Shown in pieces: positions 17,304 through 25,876 of a DNA stretch of 64,000 nt. The notes beneath the pieces are model-generated. The model had not been told where the DNA came from. It worked only from the letters and a program-made list of their open reading frames with translations, and searched no databases. The position numbers and the translations under genes were made by a program. This stretch comes from Poriferisphaera corsica (GTDB taxonomy: Bacteria > Planctomycetota > Phycisphaerae > Phycisphaerales > Phycisphaeraceae). The stretch covers positions 2,154,175-2,218,174 of the forward strand of contig NZ_CP036425.1 of NCBI RefSeq assembly GCF_007747445.1. Direction: 5' to 3'. Numbering within the stretch: the first letter of the stretch is position 1; each line of letters opens with the position of its first letter.

Positions 17304-17366
17304 AATCCGCGATCTTTCTGCGCCTGATTCATTTCATTCGCAAGATCGCCTGAATAGGTGTCATTC

Positions 17367-18767
17367 ATGCCGCAATTCCAACTCCAAGCTTTCTTACAAA
17401 ATCAACTCACACTCATCCGCTACATCATCAAGTGGATCGCTTTCGTCATCCCCCTCGGCCTGCTCATCGGCTCTGCAAACGCTCTCTTCATTACCGCTCT
17501 CGAAGAAGCCACGTTAACCCGGTATAAGTACCCCTTCTTGCTTTTCTTTCTTCCCCTAGCAGGCATCTTTATTGCCGCTCTATACAAATACTTCGGCCAG
17601 GCCTCAGATAAACAGCACGCTGAAGCCGGTAACAACCTCATCATGGACGAGATCCACAAGCCAGGTGGCGGCGTCCCCGCGCGCATGGCCCCACTCGTCC
17701 TTGTCACCACCGTCATCACTCACCTTTTCGGCGGATCAGCAGGTCGTGAAGGTACCGCCGTCCAAATGGGCGGTTCAATCGCCGCCGCCGTTCATGGCCT
17801 GCTCCCACATTTCATCCGTAAACACCTCACCGCATCCGATCTTCGAACACTTCTCATCGTCGGCGTTGCCGCTGGTTTTGGCGGCGTCTTCGGTGTGCCA
17901 TTCGCCGGAGCCATCTTCGCCATCGAAGTGCTCGCCATCGGCCGCCTCTCCTACGAAGCTTTCTTCCCCGCACTCCTTGCCTCCATTGCCTCCGACTGGA
18001 CCGTTCGCGCATGGGGCGTACACCATACGCTCTATCCCCAGGCAACCGCGATAGTCGATGATCTCTCACAGCACGTCGAACTCACCAATTGGCTTTTCCT
18101 CCTCAAAGTTCTCATCGCCGCCGCATGTTTTGGCCTCGTCGCTTCTCTATTCGCAACACTGACCCACACACTCTCACGAACCTTCTCACACTTCATCAAA
18201 CCAACCCTGCTTCGCCCGCTCATCGGGGGCCTCATCATCATCGCTTTCACCTTCCTGCTCGGCACACGCGACTACCTCGGCCTCGGCACATCCTCCTCCA
18301 GCCCAGACGGCATTTCCATCCTCTCCGCATTCAATTCCGGCGGCGCAACCCCATACAGTTGGCTTTGGAAACTCCTTTTCACCGCCATCACCCTTTCATC
18401 TGGTTTCAAAGGCGGTGAAGTCACACCACTCTTCTTCATCGGCGCCTGCCTCGGCAACACACTCGCCTGGCTCCTCGGCGCACCCGTCGAAGTCTTCGCT
18501 GCCCTCGGCCTCATCGGCGTTTTCGCAGGCGCAACCAACACACCCATCGCCTGTACCATCATGGGCATCGAACTTTTTGGTGCTCGTTATTTACCACCTC
18601 TCGCCCTCACCACCATCACCGCCTACCTCTTCTCCGGCCACGCCTCCATCTACTCCTCGCAGCGCCTTCATACCCCCAAACACACAACCCACATACCTTC
18701 CAACACCCCGATTCGCGATCTCCCCAAACACATCAAACCCAAAAACAAACGTAAACCCAAAAATTAA
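17367..18767 (+). CDS. CLC-F-type fluoride exporter, ClC family
   Basis: A polytopic membrane protein of the CLC family, about 466 residues with ten or more hydrophobic helices. The signatures are HLFGGSAGREGTAVQMGGS (filter region with the gating Glu of GREG), FGVPFAGAIFAIEVL, SSGFKGGEVTPLFFIGA and FAGATNTPIACTIMGIE. The motif normally GSGIP is replaced by AGNNLIMDEIH, and the sequence reads GREGT instead of GREGP; both fit the fluoride/proton antiporter branch (CLC-F) and not chloride channels. The fluoride riboswitch directly upstream strongly supports fluoride export as the role. Start ATG 17367 is preceded by AGGTG; the in-frame GTG 17358 overlaps that site. A basic tail (KPKNKRKPKN) closes the protein. 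Confidence 0.92.
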   Translation: MPQFQLQAFLQNQLTLIRYIIKWIAFVIPLGLLIGSANALFITALEEATLTRYKYPFLLFFLPLAGIFIAALYKYFGQASDKQHAEAGNNLIMDEIHKPGGGVPARMAPLVLVTTVITHLFGGSAGREGTAVQMGGSIAAAVHGLLPHFIRKHLTASDLRTLLIVGVAAGFGGVFGVPFAGAIFAIEVLAIGRLSYEAFFPALLASIASDWTVRAWGVHHTLYPQATAIVDDLSQHVELTNWLFLLKVLIAAACFGLVASLFATLTHTLSRTFSHFIKPTLLRPLIGGLIIIAFTFLLGTRDYLGLGTSSSSPDGISILSAFNSGGATPYSWLWKLLFTAITLSSGFKGGEVTPLFFIGACLGNTLAWLLGAPVEVFAALGLIGVFAGATNTPIACTIMGIELFGARYLPPLALTTITAYLFSGHASIYSSQRLHTPKHTTHIPSNTPIRDLPKHIKPKNKRKPKN

Positions 18768-18803
18768 TTAATTGATAAAACATAAGTATCCAATTGCTGC
18801 GAT

Positions 18804-19532
18804 TCAACGAGTCGCAGTTTCCTCAGTTTTGCATCTATCCCATATCCCATCTATCTCATGCCTATAGTAAATCATAAGTACATATAAAATAACACCACAA
18901 ACTAAAGACCCAACCATACAGCAGACAATAAAAAATATCGCAAACCAGAAACTCCCTTCCCGAAGCATTGGTATGCCAAACCCAATGGCAGCTCCTATAA
19001 GTCCACCACTAATAGGCGACGTCATAAAAAACAATACAAGCGTTTGATCAACCCTTCTTAGCCAAACCTGCTCCGCAAGAATGTTCGCATCAATCTTAAC
19101 CTGTATCTGCTCATCAACTTCACGAACCACACCTCGCCCACATTCCGGGCATTCATCTCGCTCGATCATCTGCAAGTCATAACCACATTTCACACATTTC
19201 GTTGTCACAATGCGCCGCCGTTCAAAAAACTGCAAGCGGTATTCAAGCATCTGCGCATTACCGATTTTAGTGATGACAACGAACATCCCAATGCCAACCC
19301 CCAACAAACCAATTACATGAATCAGCGATTCTCGGATAAACGACTCCATCATCACAAAGACTAAAATCGCAATCCCCATCGTCAGCAGGCACACAAGAAC
19401 TGGCAATATCATCTGAGGCTGACACGTACACATCTTCGAAAACGAAGCAAAATCTTTTCGCTCTGTCTCATCCAATTCTTTCGTAATCGACTTTCGCCAC
19501 GACGCCTGTTTCAATTTTCTTAACATGTGCAT
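18804..19532 (-). CDS. Membrane protein with CGYDL/CPECG zinc ribbon
   Basis: The function is unknown. The 242-residue protein has two hydrophobic hairpins, about residues 42-90 (PVLVCLLTMGIAILVFVMM; VIGLLGVGIGMFVVI) and 165-225 (TLVLFFMTSPISGGLIGAAI; FWFAIFFIVCCMVGSLVCGV). Between them a cytosolic or periplasmic zinc ribbon reads CVKCGYDLQMIERDECPECG. This CxxCGYDL...CPECG module recurs in many planctomycete proteins of unknown role. Start: ATG 19532 or, 6 nt later, ATG 19526, which has GAGG at an 8-nt distance. It stands between convergent and divergent neighbours, with no operon partner. Confidence 0.7.
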   Translation of the reverse strand: MHMLRKLKQASWRKSITKELDETERKDFASFSKMCTCQPQMILPVLVCLLTMGIAILVFVMMESFIRESLIHVIGLLGVGIGMFVVITKIGNAQMLEYRLQFFERRRIVTTKCVKCGYDLQMIERDECPECGRGVVREVDEQIQVKIDANILAEQVWLRRVDQTLVLFFMTSPISGGLIGAAIGFGIPMLREGSFWFAIFFIVCCMVGSLVCGVILYVLMIYYRHEIDGIWDRCKTEETATR

Positions 19533-19722
19533 ACCCTCGAAAAGTCTAATTCTAAACTTCTATTGCTTGCGATCTATCTGCGGATTGAATCGCTGACCGT
19601 TTCGCTTTTCTGCTACTGAAAAAAGTACAAATACGCCATTGGAAACCTAGTAATATATGGCACAACACAACCACTAATCAGCACTGTAATATCTTATCTC
19701 ATTATTTTGCCCTCATAAGTTC

Positions 19723-20415
19723 TTATGTAACTAATGCTCGAATAGATTCAATCTCAAACATTCGCTCATGCTCAACCTCGCCTTCAACCTGTTCATGCAC
19801 CCACGTTGTATGGAACGGCACGTGCACCCCCCAACCACCAATCTCAAGCACCGGCAAGATATCCGACTTCATCGAATTACCCACCATCATAAACTCGTCC
19901 GCCTTAACATCCAGATGTTTTAGCAGACGTTCATAATCCTCTGCCCGTTTCTCACTCATCACCTCAACATGATGAAAATATTCTGCCAACCCCGATCTGC
20001 CCAGCTTCGCTTCCTGTTCCGTCAGATCACCTTTCGTTGCCACGATCAGCCGGTACTTTTTCCCAAGCTCACGCACCACATCCTTTACCCCGTCTATCAA
20101 CACGATAGGCTCTTGAATCTGCTGCTTGCCAAGTTCAATCATCTTCCCGATCGTCGCCGCATCTACCTCGCCCTCACTCACCTCGATCGCTGTCTCGATC
20201 ATCGACAACGTAAAACTTTTTGTCCCATACCCAAACACCTGAACATTCCGCCATTCCGTCTCATCCATCATCGCCTGTATCGTGTCCGCATCCGCGTACT
20301 CGCTCAACATCTCGCACGCAGCTTTGGTCGTATCCATAAAATGATGCAGGTTCCCCCAGAGGGTGTCGTCTGCATCGAATCCGATCACCTTAATTGTGTC
20401 ATCAATCTTCAGCAT
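19723..20415 (-). CDS. HAD-superfamily hydrolase
   Basis: A 230-residue HAD phosphatase with motif I IGFDADDTLW (nucleophile and acid/base Asp), motif II-like LIVATKGDL, the Lys region EKRAEDYERLL, and motif III/IV FMMVGNSMKSDILPVLEIGG. The cap is of the small helical C1 type, as in YjjG/phosphoglycolate-phosphatase-like proteins. The substrate is unknown; likely activities are phosphomonoester hydrolysis or nucleotide house-cleaning. A good AAGGTGA lies 5 nt before the ATG. It is a single gene, not in an obvious operon. Confidence 0.88.
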   Translation of the reverse strand: MLKIDDTIKVIGFDADDTLWGNLHHFMDTTKAACEMLSEYADADTIQAMMDETEWRNVQVFGYGTKSFTLSMIETAIEVSEGEVDAATIGKMIELGKQQIQEPIVLIDGVKDVVRELGKKYRLIVATKGDLTEQEAKLGRSGLAEYFHHVEVMSEKRAEDYERLLKHLDVKADEFMMVGNSMKSDILPVLEIGGWGVHVPFHTTWVHEQVEGEVEHERMFEIESIRALVT

Positions 20416-20557
20416 ATCGTCACCTTAACTCATCAAAATACATCTGGCGAGTCTATTCATTGATTAGCGAACATTGCGCAGACTTTGAACAATCAAAACT
20501 ATTCGCACTCGCGCGGACTATTGATTTATTGGCAAAGTTTGATCAAAATTGATTAAA

Positions 20558-21166
20558 GTGAGTGAAAAACTGCCCAAAACGTACAAAAACCGAAAAGGAC
20601 GCAAATCAGGCCGTGGTATGCGCCCTTTCTTCTTAATCCCTAAGATCATCAGTATTTGCGCTATCTGGGGCGTACTCGCTGCATGCGCACTGCTCATTTT
20701 GTGCGCGCCGGATTTTGCGCACAAAACCGAATCCGCATACCTCAATGCAATCCATCAGCTTTTGACACAGATTACTCAACTCAACAATTACCTTATCATC
20801 CCCGCACTAATTCTCGCTAACGTTTTTGGCCTGCTTCTCTTCCTTGATGAGCCCCGCATCTTCATACGTCTGCGCTGGTTACAAGCGAAAATGCTCCTCA
20901 TCATCCTGATCTACCCTGCTCTTTTCGCCTTCCTCAGTTCCAAGCTCTTCCATGCACGTTCAACGATTACCACCGCATTGGCCAACAATTCTCTTGAATT
21001 CGCCGTTGGGCTCACACAGAAGAACCTGCAAGTCATTAATTTAACAATCTTTACAGTCCTTGTAATGACCACGGTCATCATCATTCTTGGTCGCCATAAA
21101 CCCAAGCTTGGACAGAATTGGGCCCAAACTTATGCCAAGATCAAACAGAAATCACCTAAAAAATAG
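20558..21166 (+). CDS. Four-helix membrane protein, unknown
   Basis: About 202 residues from GTG 20558; a TTG at 20549 is also in frame and the start is uncertain. A basic N-terminus (KTYKNRKGRKSGRG) is followed by four hydrophobic segments: ISICAIWGVLAACALLILCA, YLIIPALILANVFGLLLFL, AKMLLIILIYPALFAFLSS and LTIFTVLVMTTVIIILG. The spacing with RWLQAK before helix 3 recalls CopD/DUF2269-type small membrane proteins, but I cannot confirm the family. The C-terminus is basic (KIKQKSPKK). It precedes rpoZ with a 289-nt gap that contains the rpoZ promoter, so it is not part of that unit. Confidence 0.6.
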   Translation: MSEKLPKTYKNRKGRKSGRGMRPFFLIPKIISICAIWGVLAACALLILCAPDFAHKTESAYLNAIHQLLTQITQLNNYLIIPALILANVFGLLLFLDEPRIFIRLRWLQAKMLLIILIYPALFAFLSSKLFHARSTITTALANNSLEFAVGLTQKNLQVINLTIFTVLVMTTVIIILGRHKPKLGQNWAQTYAKIKQKSPKK

Positions 21167-21326
21167 CTCAATTACCACCATTTACGAAAAGCTTCCTGAC
21201 TTTCTTTCAGTTACTGAGCAATCTTGCCGCACAAAATTGCTATTTCCCAGATCTATGTGCGCATGTTATCGCGAACAATGCGTAAACTTTATCTATCCAC
21301 TTCATAAGTCCCTTCCGGATCGATAT

Positions 21327-21354
21327 TTGCCCGCCATCACCCAATCGGTATAAT
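21327..21354 (+). promoter_or_regulatory. Promoter of rpoZ-coaC
   Basis: TTGCCC (21327-21332), 16-nt spacer, TATAAT (21349-21354). The predicted start is at about 21361, giving a leader of roughly 95 nt before rpoZ. Confidence 0.7.
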
Positions 21355-21455
21355 ACTAGATTCAATATCGACCTCAGCCCAAGCTGTGCGCCGATACATA
21401 TTCGCACTTCTAACTGATGTGCGTAAAACTGCCAGAAAATTGGAGATCACGATCC

Positions 21456-21827
21456 ATGATTGAAGCTCTTAAGGACGACAAAGTCATCAACGAAATGGGT
21501 GGCCGCTTCAAATTTACCGCCCTCGTCCAGCACCGTATCCGTCAACTGATGGACGGCGCACGCCCCCTCGTCGATCGTAAAGGCCGTAGTGACTTCGAGA
21601 TAGCTGTTCAAGAAATCATCGAAGGCAAGATCACTTATCAGCTCGAAGGCGCTGAAGAGCCTGTCCCAGGCATGGCGGATCCAAACGCCGTCGTAGCGCA
21701 ACCAATTACCAATACTGAAGTTGCATCCCCATCGGCAGAAGAGCTAACAGCCGGTATCGAAGCGATTGCCGAGGCTGCACAAGCTGCCGAAGCCGAGGAC
21801 GCTAACGAGCCTCCAGTCGCTGAATAA
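21456..21827 (+). CDS. rpoZ: RNA polymerase omega subunit
   Basis: A 123-residue protein whose first 70 residues are typical omega: FKFTALVQHRIRQLMDGARP and FEIAVQEIIEGKITY. Omega binds the beta' subunit and aids RNA polymerase assembly. The last 50 residues form an Ala/Glu/Pro-rich acidic tail (EAIAEAAQAAEAEDANEPP), longer than in E. coli RpoZ (91 residues). Start ATG 21456 has GGAG 10 nt upstream; an in-frame ATG at 21417 would add an unsupported extension. coaC follows 57 nt downstream, the usual gmk-rpoZ-coaBC style neighbourhood. Confidence 0.9.
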   Translation: MIEALKDDKVINEMGGRFKFTALVQHRIRQLMDGARPLVDRKGRSDFEIAVQEIIEGKITYQLEGAEEPVPGMADPNAVVAQPITNTEVASPSAEELTAGIEAIAEAAQAAEAEDANEPPVAE

Positions 21828-21884
21828 GCAGAAATTGAGCAATTATTACTTATGTAACTAATTGCCTATTCAGGACATATAGAT

Positions 21885-22493
21885 ATGCAATCCAACCCGT
21901 CTTCCACCTCGGCCGACCCCACCCCACCCTCCGGCCTTCGTGGAAGGCGGGTTTTAGTTGCGCTCACCGGCGGCATTGCCTGTTACAAAACTTGCACACT
22001 TGTTTCACGCTTAGTACAGGCTGGCGCTGAAGTTAAAGTTATGATGACTGATGCTGCCACCCAGTTTGTCGGCCCGCAAACACTGCAATCTCTTTCTGGC
22101 CATCAGGTTATGACTTCCCTTTGGGACACTGCCGAAAATCCAGATGCTGAGCATATCGGGCTAGCACGATGGTGCGATCTCGCTGTTGTCGCTCCCGCAT
22201 CTGCAAATTCGATTGCAAAGCTTGTTCATGGTCTTGGTGACAATTTTGTCAGTACTGTGTTACTTGCGATTCCAACAAGCACGCCGATACTGATCGCACC
22301 TGCAATGAATGCGGATATGTGGGAGAACCCGGCCACACAGCGGAACATGAAGTTATTAGCTGAGTTGTATTCTAATGTGCGGTTAGTCGGGCCGGAGGAA
22401 GGTTGGCAGGCATGCCGTGCGAAGGGGTATGGGCGAATGAGTGAACCTGAGGTGATTTACGAAAAATCATATCATATTCTCAGTCAGTCATAA
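21885..22493 (+). CDS. coaC: Phosphopantothenoylcysteine decarboxylase (CoaC domain only)
   Basis: An FMN-dependent decarboxylase that converts 4'-phosphopantothenoylcysteine to 4'-phosphopantetheine in CoA synthesis. The HFCD flavoprotein signatures are present: VLVALTGGIACYKTC (about 23-37), VAPASANSIAKLVHGLGDNF, APAMNADMWENPATQRN (catalytic Asn and substrate clamp) and the catalytic-Cys loop EEGWQACRAKGYGRM. It has 202 residues and stops where a bifunctional CoaBC would continue into the synthetase, so CoaB must be encoded elsewhere. It is co-oriented with rpoZ. Plus-strand composition changes from C-rich in the first part to strongly G-rich in the last 120 nt. Confidence 0.92.
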   Translation: MQSNPSSTSADPTPPSGLRGRRVLVALTGGIACYKTCTLVSRLVQAGAEVKVMMTDAATQFVGPQTLQSLSGHQVMTSLWDTAENPDAEHIGLARWCDLAVVAPASANSIAKLVHGLGDNFVSTVLLAIPTSTPILIAPAMNADMWENPATQRNMKLLAELYSNVRLVGPEEGWQACRAKGYGRMSEPEVIYEKSYHILSQS

Positions 22494-22784
22494 AACACCA
22501 ATGACGTGTATTGTAAGTATGAGTCCTATATCCGGGCTATCTAATCATTAGATATGTTTACTATCTATAGCCGTACGGGTGATTGATTGCATTATTCATA
22601 TATTGTTCGTTGATATGCATGGCGGCGATGGTGATCTACTGTCTTTACGCCTAATGCGATACCGCTGGCCATAATTACGTTTCACAGAACGCGCTATTTG
22701 CAATGATTCGAATGCATTGATTTTCAGGGATATTAAAACAATTGAGTAGGTCTGCATCATTCAACACATGCATAGAGTAGACAA

Positions 22785-23825
22785 TCAAAAAGTAAAACGG
22801 AATTCAGATGTCAGGCCAAAAGTTTGATAGTACTCGTGAACTTCAACACGAAAGCCGGTGGTGAGAGAGAAGTTTTTGTTGTTGGTGGCTGTCATTTGGA
22901 TTTGAACGAGTAGTGCATCCTCGCCGCGTTCTGGTGCTGCGATCGTGAAATCAGTGCCGGCAGCAGTTTTGGCTTCAAGATACTCAGTATCGTAGAAATC
23001 GTGTCGCCAACCAAACATAAGCATGGGATTAATTGACCAGTGATTGATGGGGAATTCGCTGGTAGCGCGGAAGAGAAGATCTGAAGTGAGGGTGTCTTCT
23101 ATTCGTTGTTCAGCGGTGATGTTGTTGCCGGGAGCGCCAGATTCGGAGTATTCATCTTCGTCGATACGGGTGTAGTTGAGCGCGAACTCTGGAGCAACAA
23201 TCCAGTTTGCGAAATAGAATTGGTATCCAACGGCTGCAGAGGATGCAACGGAATATGCGGAATGCGAAGCTTCGGCTGTTTGGTTAAGCGATGGGCCGAT
23301 GATTTTTCGATGGCTATCAAAATTGGTATAGGCGGTTGAGAGAGTTGTCGTGGTATACCAGGTATCTGTATAGAAACCGGCATACGTGCCGAGGATAGCA
23401 GAGTGTGCTGTTGTGTTGGGGTGATTGGGGCCTTCTAAGATATCGAAGTTTGCATAGCTGTATGCGGAGTTGATGCCAACTGCGATGCGATCGGTTATGT
23501 AGTAGTCGAGGCCGAGTGAGGTGATGGTGTTTTGTTCGAAGTACCCTAGGGTTTGATCTTGGGCATCTTGCTTGGTGAACATAAAATCGTTGTGATTGTA
23601 TGCGTTGAAGCGGGTGAAGTTGGTGAGGTCGGAAGAATCGGGACGGTATGCGCGTAACTCGGCGAGTCGAATATTGAGCGAGCGGGTGTAGTTGTTGAGT
23701 GTGTTATAGGGCGAGAAGGCTGCGAGCGTGTTAGGTGAATAGTCTAGCTGCGCGTTTGCTGTGGTGGAGAGTAAGGCGAGGAGTGAGAGTATCAGGATGT
23801 TGATACGCGAGTTCATGTTGTTCAT
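22785..23825 (-). CDS. Outer-membrane beta-barrel protein, autotransporter-barrel-like
   Basis: A signal peptide (INILILSLLALLSTTANAQ) is followed by a mature domain of alternating polar/aromatic strands: LGLDYYITDRIAVGINSAYS, YAGFYTDTWYTTTTLSTAYT, VGYQFYFANWIVAPEFALNY. It ends in SEFRFTF, the C-terminal Phe typical of barrels inserted by BamA. The size (346 residues) suits a 12-14-stranded barrel, close to autotransporter-type or OmpA-like barrels without a passenger. The presence of an outer-membrane protein argues for a Gram-negative-type envelope. The substrate or role is unknown. Start ATG 23825 or ATG 23816. No operon partner. Confidence 0.72.
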   Translation of the reverse strand: MNNMNSRINILILSLLALLSTTANAQLDYSPNTLAAFSPYNTLNNYTRSLNIRLAELRAYRPDSSDLTNFTRFNAYNHNDFMFTKQDAQDQTLGYFEQNTITSLGLDYYITDRIAVGINSAYSYANFDILEGPNHPNTTAHSAILGTYAGFYTDTWYTTTTLSTAYTNFDSHRKIIGPSLNQTAEASHSAYSVASSAAVGYQFYFANWIVAPEFALNYTRIDEDEYSESGAPGNNITAEQRIEDTLTSDLLFRATSEFPINHWSINPMLMFGWRHDFYDTEYLEAKTAAGTDFTIAAPERGEDALLVQIQMTATNNKNFSLTTGFRVEVHEYYQTFGLTSEFRFTF

Positions 23826-23905
23826 CCGTGAAAAAACGTTTGGTTTATGATGCTAACTTGATGGTAACAGGTAATGATGAAGTTTGAGTTAAGCTTGGGC
23901 ATGGC

Positions 23906-24385
23906 TTAGAAGGTGTGCTCTTCTTTGAAGCCGAACTTGACGCGTGAGTCGCAGAAGCGGATCCATGTAGGCGTGAAGGCGTAGAATGGCTGAGTTTTCA
24001 TGAGTTGCTTGATGATTGGGCGGGCGAGTGGTTGCGCCATTTTTTTAGCATAGAGATTGAGTACGGTTTTGTATTCGTCTGCGTCGGTGATGAGTCTGGA
24101 TGTTCCTCGGATCTGAAGGCCGTGGTTTTTGAGTGCAGAATTAACATGAGCGTAGATAGTGATGGCGGAGCGTGGGTCACTTTCAATGGCGACGGAGTGA
24201 GCGGATTGCGTGCCGGAGATCCAGTAGAGATTGAGGTCGTCGTCGTGAACATACATGATGTTACATGATTGCGGGGAACCGTCTGGAGTGAGAGTGGCGA
24301 GAGAGCCGGTTTTCCATGCTGCAAGGAAATCGGTGATTTTAGTTTTGAGTGCGGGATCGATTGAATTGGTCGTGGTTAAGCTCAT
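23906..24385 (-). CDS. Pyridoxamine 5'-phosphate oxidase-like flavin-binding protein
   Basis: 159 residues from ATG 24385 (MSLTTTNSIDPAL); an upstream in-frame start exists but adds a non-conserved 30 residues. The split-barrel fold is indicated by ATLTPDGSPQSCNIMYVHDDDLNLYWISGTQS, SAITIYAHVN and GLQIRGTSRLI. Members bind FMN, F420 or heme and reduce diverse substrates; this one resembles the YhbP/general-stress branch and not true PdxH. The function is not assignable. It is followed on the minus strand by a long non-coding interval before the barrel protein gene. Confidence 0.75.
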   Translation of the reverse strand: MSLTTTNSIDPALKTKITDFLAAWKTGSLATLTPDGSPQSCNIMYVHDDDLNLYWISGTQSAHSVAIESDPRSAITIYAHVNSALKNHGLQIRGTSRLITDADEYKTVLNLYAKKMAQPLARPIIKQLMKTQPFYAFTPTWIRFCDSRVKFGFKEEHTF

Positions 24386-24485
24386 GGCAACTATCTGGGG
24401 CTTGGTGTTGTTTTTGGGGTAAAACAGGCGGGTGTGCATTATACAGGTGGCGTGAAGAAATGGGTAGGTATGCAAAGAAAAGAAA

Positions 24486-24510
24486 AACCGGGAGCGAGAA
24501 GCTGCCGGTT
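24486..24510 (-). terminator. Terminator of dapL
   Basis: On the minus strand AACCGG (24505-24510), loop, CCGGTT (24486-24491), then TTTCTTTT. It lies directly after the dapL stop codon. Confidence 0.8.
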
Positions 24511-24541
24511 TGAGTGGTTGTTCAAAATGGGTAAGCGCAGG

Positions 24542-25777
24542 TTAGACGGTGAGTTTTGCGGCAATACGATCCATGGCAGTTTGGACGTTTTCGCGAGAAT
24601 TGAAGGCTGAAAGGCGAAAGAAACCTTCGCCTGAGAGGCCGAATCCTGAACCGGGTGTACCAACAACGTGGGTATCGTTGAGGAGCTTGTCGAAAAAGTC
24701 CCAAGAGGTAAGGTCGTGAGGAGTTTTGAGCCAAACATACGGAGCGTGCTCACCGCCAAAGACGGTGTAGCCTTGTGAAGTGAGGGCAGCGCGGATGAGT
24801 TGCGCATTTTCGAGGTAGAAACGGATGAGCGTTTTTGTTTGCTGTTGGCCGGCTTCGGTGTAAACGGCGGATGCTCCGCGTTGCACAATGTAGGATGCGC
24901 CGTTGAATTTGGTTGATTGGCGGCGAGACCAGAATTTGTGGAGTGCGACGGTTTCACCTGAGGAGATTTTAACGGTGAGCTGCTTTGGGATGACGGTGAA
25001 GCCGCAACGTATGCCGGTAAAGCCTGCGTTTTTGGAGAAAGATCTGAACTCGATGGCGCACTTATGTGCTCCATCTATCTCGTAAATAGATAGTGGGATC
25101 GAAGAATCAGTGATGAAGTCACGGTAGGCGGCGTCGAAGAGGATGATACTGTCGTGGGCGAGGGCGTAATCGACCCATTGCTTGAGGTAGTCGGCTGTTG
25201 CGACAGTGCCTGTCGGGTTGTTTGGGTAGCAGAGGTAAATGATGTCGAGCTTGGTGTCGGGGATTTCGGGGGTGAAGTTGTTGGCTTCGGTGGCGCGGAG
25301 GTAATGAAGGCCTTGGTACTCACCGGTATCTGAAGCGTTGCCGGTGTTGCCTTGCATGACGTTGGTGTCGACGTAGACGGGGTAGACGGGGTCGGTGACA
25401 GCAATTGTGTTATCGTGGCTAAAGATGTCGAGGATGTTGCCGGTGTCGCATTTTGAGCCATCGGAGACAAAAATCTCGTCGGCAGCGATGTTACAGTTAC
25501 GTGGGGCGTAATCAAACTCGACGATTTTTTCGCGTAGCCATGCGTAACCTTTTTCAGGGCCGTAGCCGTGGAATGTGTCGCGTGAAGCCATGTCGTTGAC
25601 GGCCTTAGTCATGGCGATGCGACAGGCTTCGGGTAGCGGTTCGGTGACATCGCCGATGCCTAATTTGATGACGTTTGCGTCAGGGTTGTTGTCGATGAAG
25701 GTGTTGACGCGTCGGCCGATCTCTGGGAAGAGGTAGCCGGCTTTTAGTTTGAGATAGTTCTCATTAATTTTGGCCAT
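24542..25777 (-). CDS. dapL: LL-diaminopimelate aminotransferase
   Basis: A PLP-dependent aminotransferase that makes LL-diaminopimelate directly from tetrahydrodipicolinate, bypassing DapC/D/E. The product feeds lysine and peptidoglycan. Family features are [20 protein letters not shown] at the N-terminus, [57 protein letters not shown] and the PLP-Lys segment [15 protein letters not shown]. Length 411, normal for DapL. ATG 25777 is chosen; the in-frame upstream start at 25816 adds 13 unsupported residues. It ends in a terminator and is monocistronic. DapL is common in Planctomycetota, Chlamydiae and plants. Confidence 0.96.
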   Translation of the reverse strand: MAKINENYLKLKAGYLFPEIGRRVNTFIDNNPDANVIKLGIGDVTEPLPEACRIAMTKAVNDMASRDTFHGYGPEKGYAWLREKIVEFDYAPRNCNIAADEIFVSDGSKCDTGNILDIFSHDNTIAVTDPVYPVYVDTNVMQGNTGNASDTGEYQGLHYLRATEANNFTPEIPDTKLDIIYLCYPNNPTGTVATADYLKQWVDYALAHDSIILFDAAYRDFITDSSIPLSIYEIDGAHKCAIEFRSFSKNAGFTGIRCGFTVIPKQLTVKISSGETVALHKFWSRRQSTKFNGASYIVQRGASAVYTEAGQQQTKTLIRFYLENAQLIRAALTSQGYTVFGGEHAPYVWLKTPHDLTSWDFFDKLLNDTHVVGTPGSGFGLSGEGFFRLSAFNSRENVQTAMDRIAAKLTV

Positions 25778-25876
25778 GGTATAGGGGTGTCCCAATCTGT
25801 TTTTGTTACCACACACAATAACGGTGAATTCTAGATCATCCGTTATTAAAAAATCTGTTTACTGGCTAATTGATGA

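Noticed and set aside
22538-22554. Palindrome TATCTAA-TCA-TTAGATA after coaC
   Set aside because: No T run, no promoter and no neighbouring start codon; a short A/T palindrome of this size is expected by chance in AT-rich spacer.
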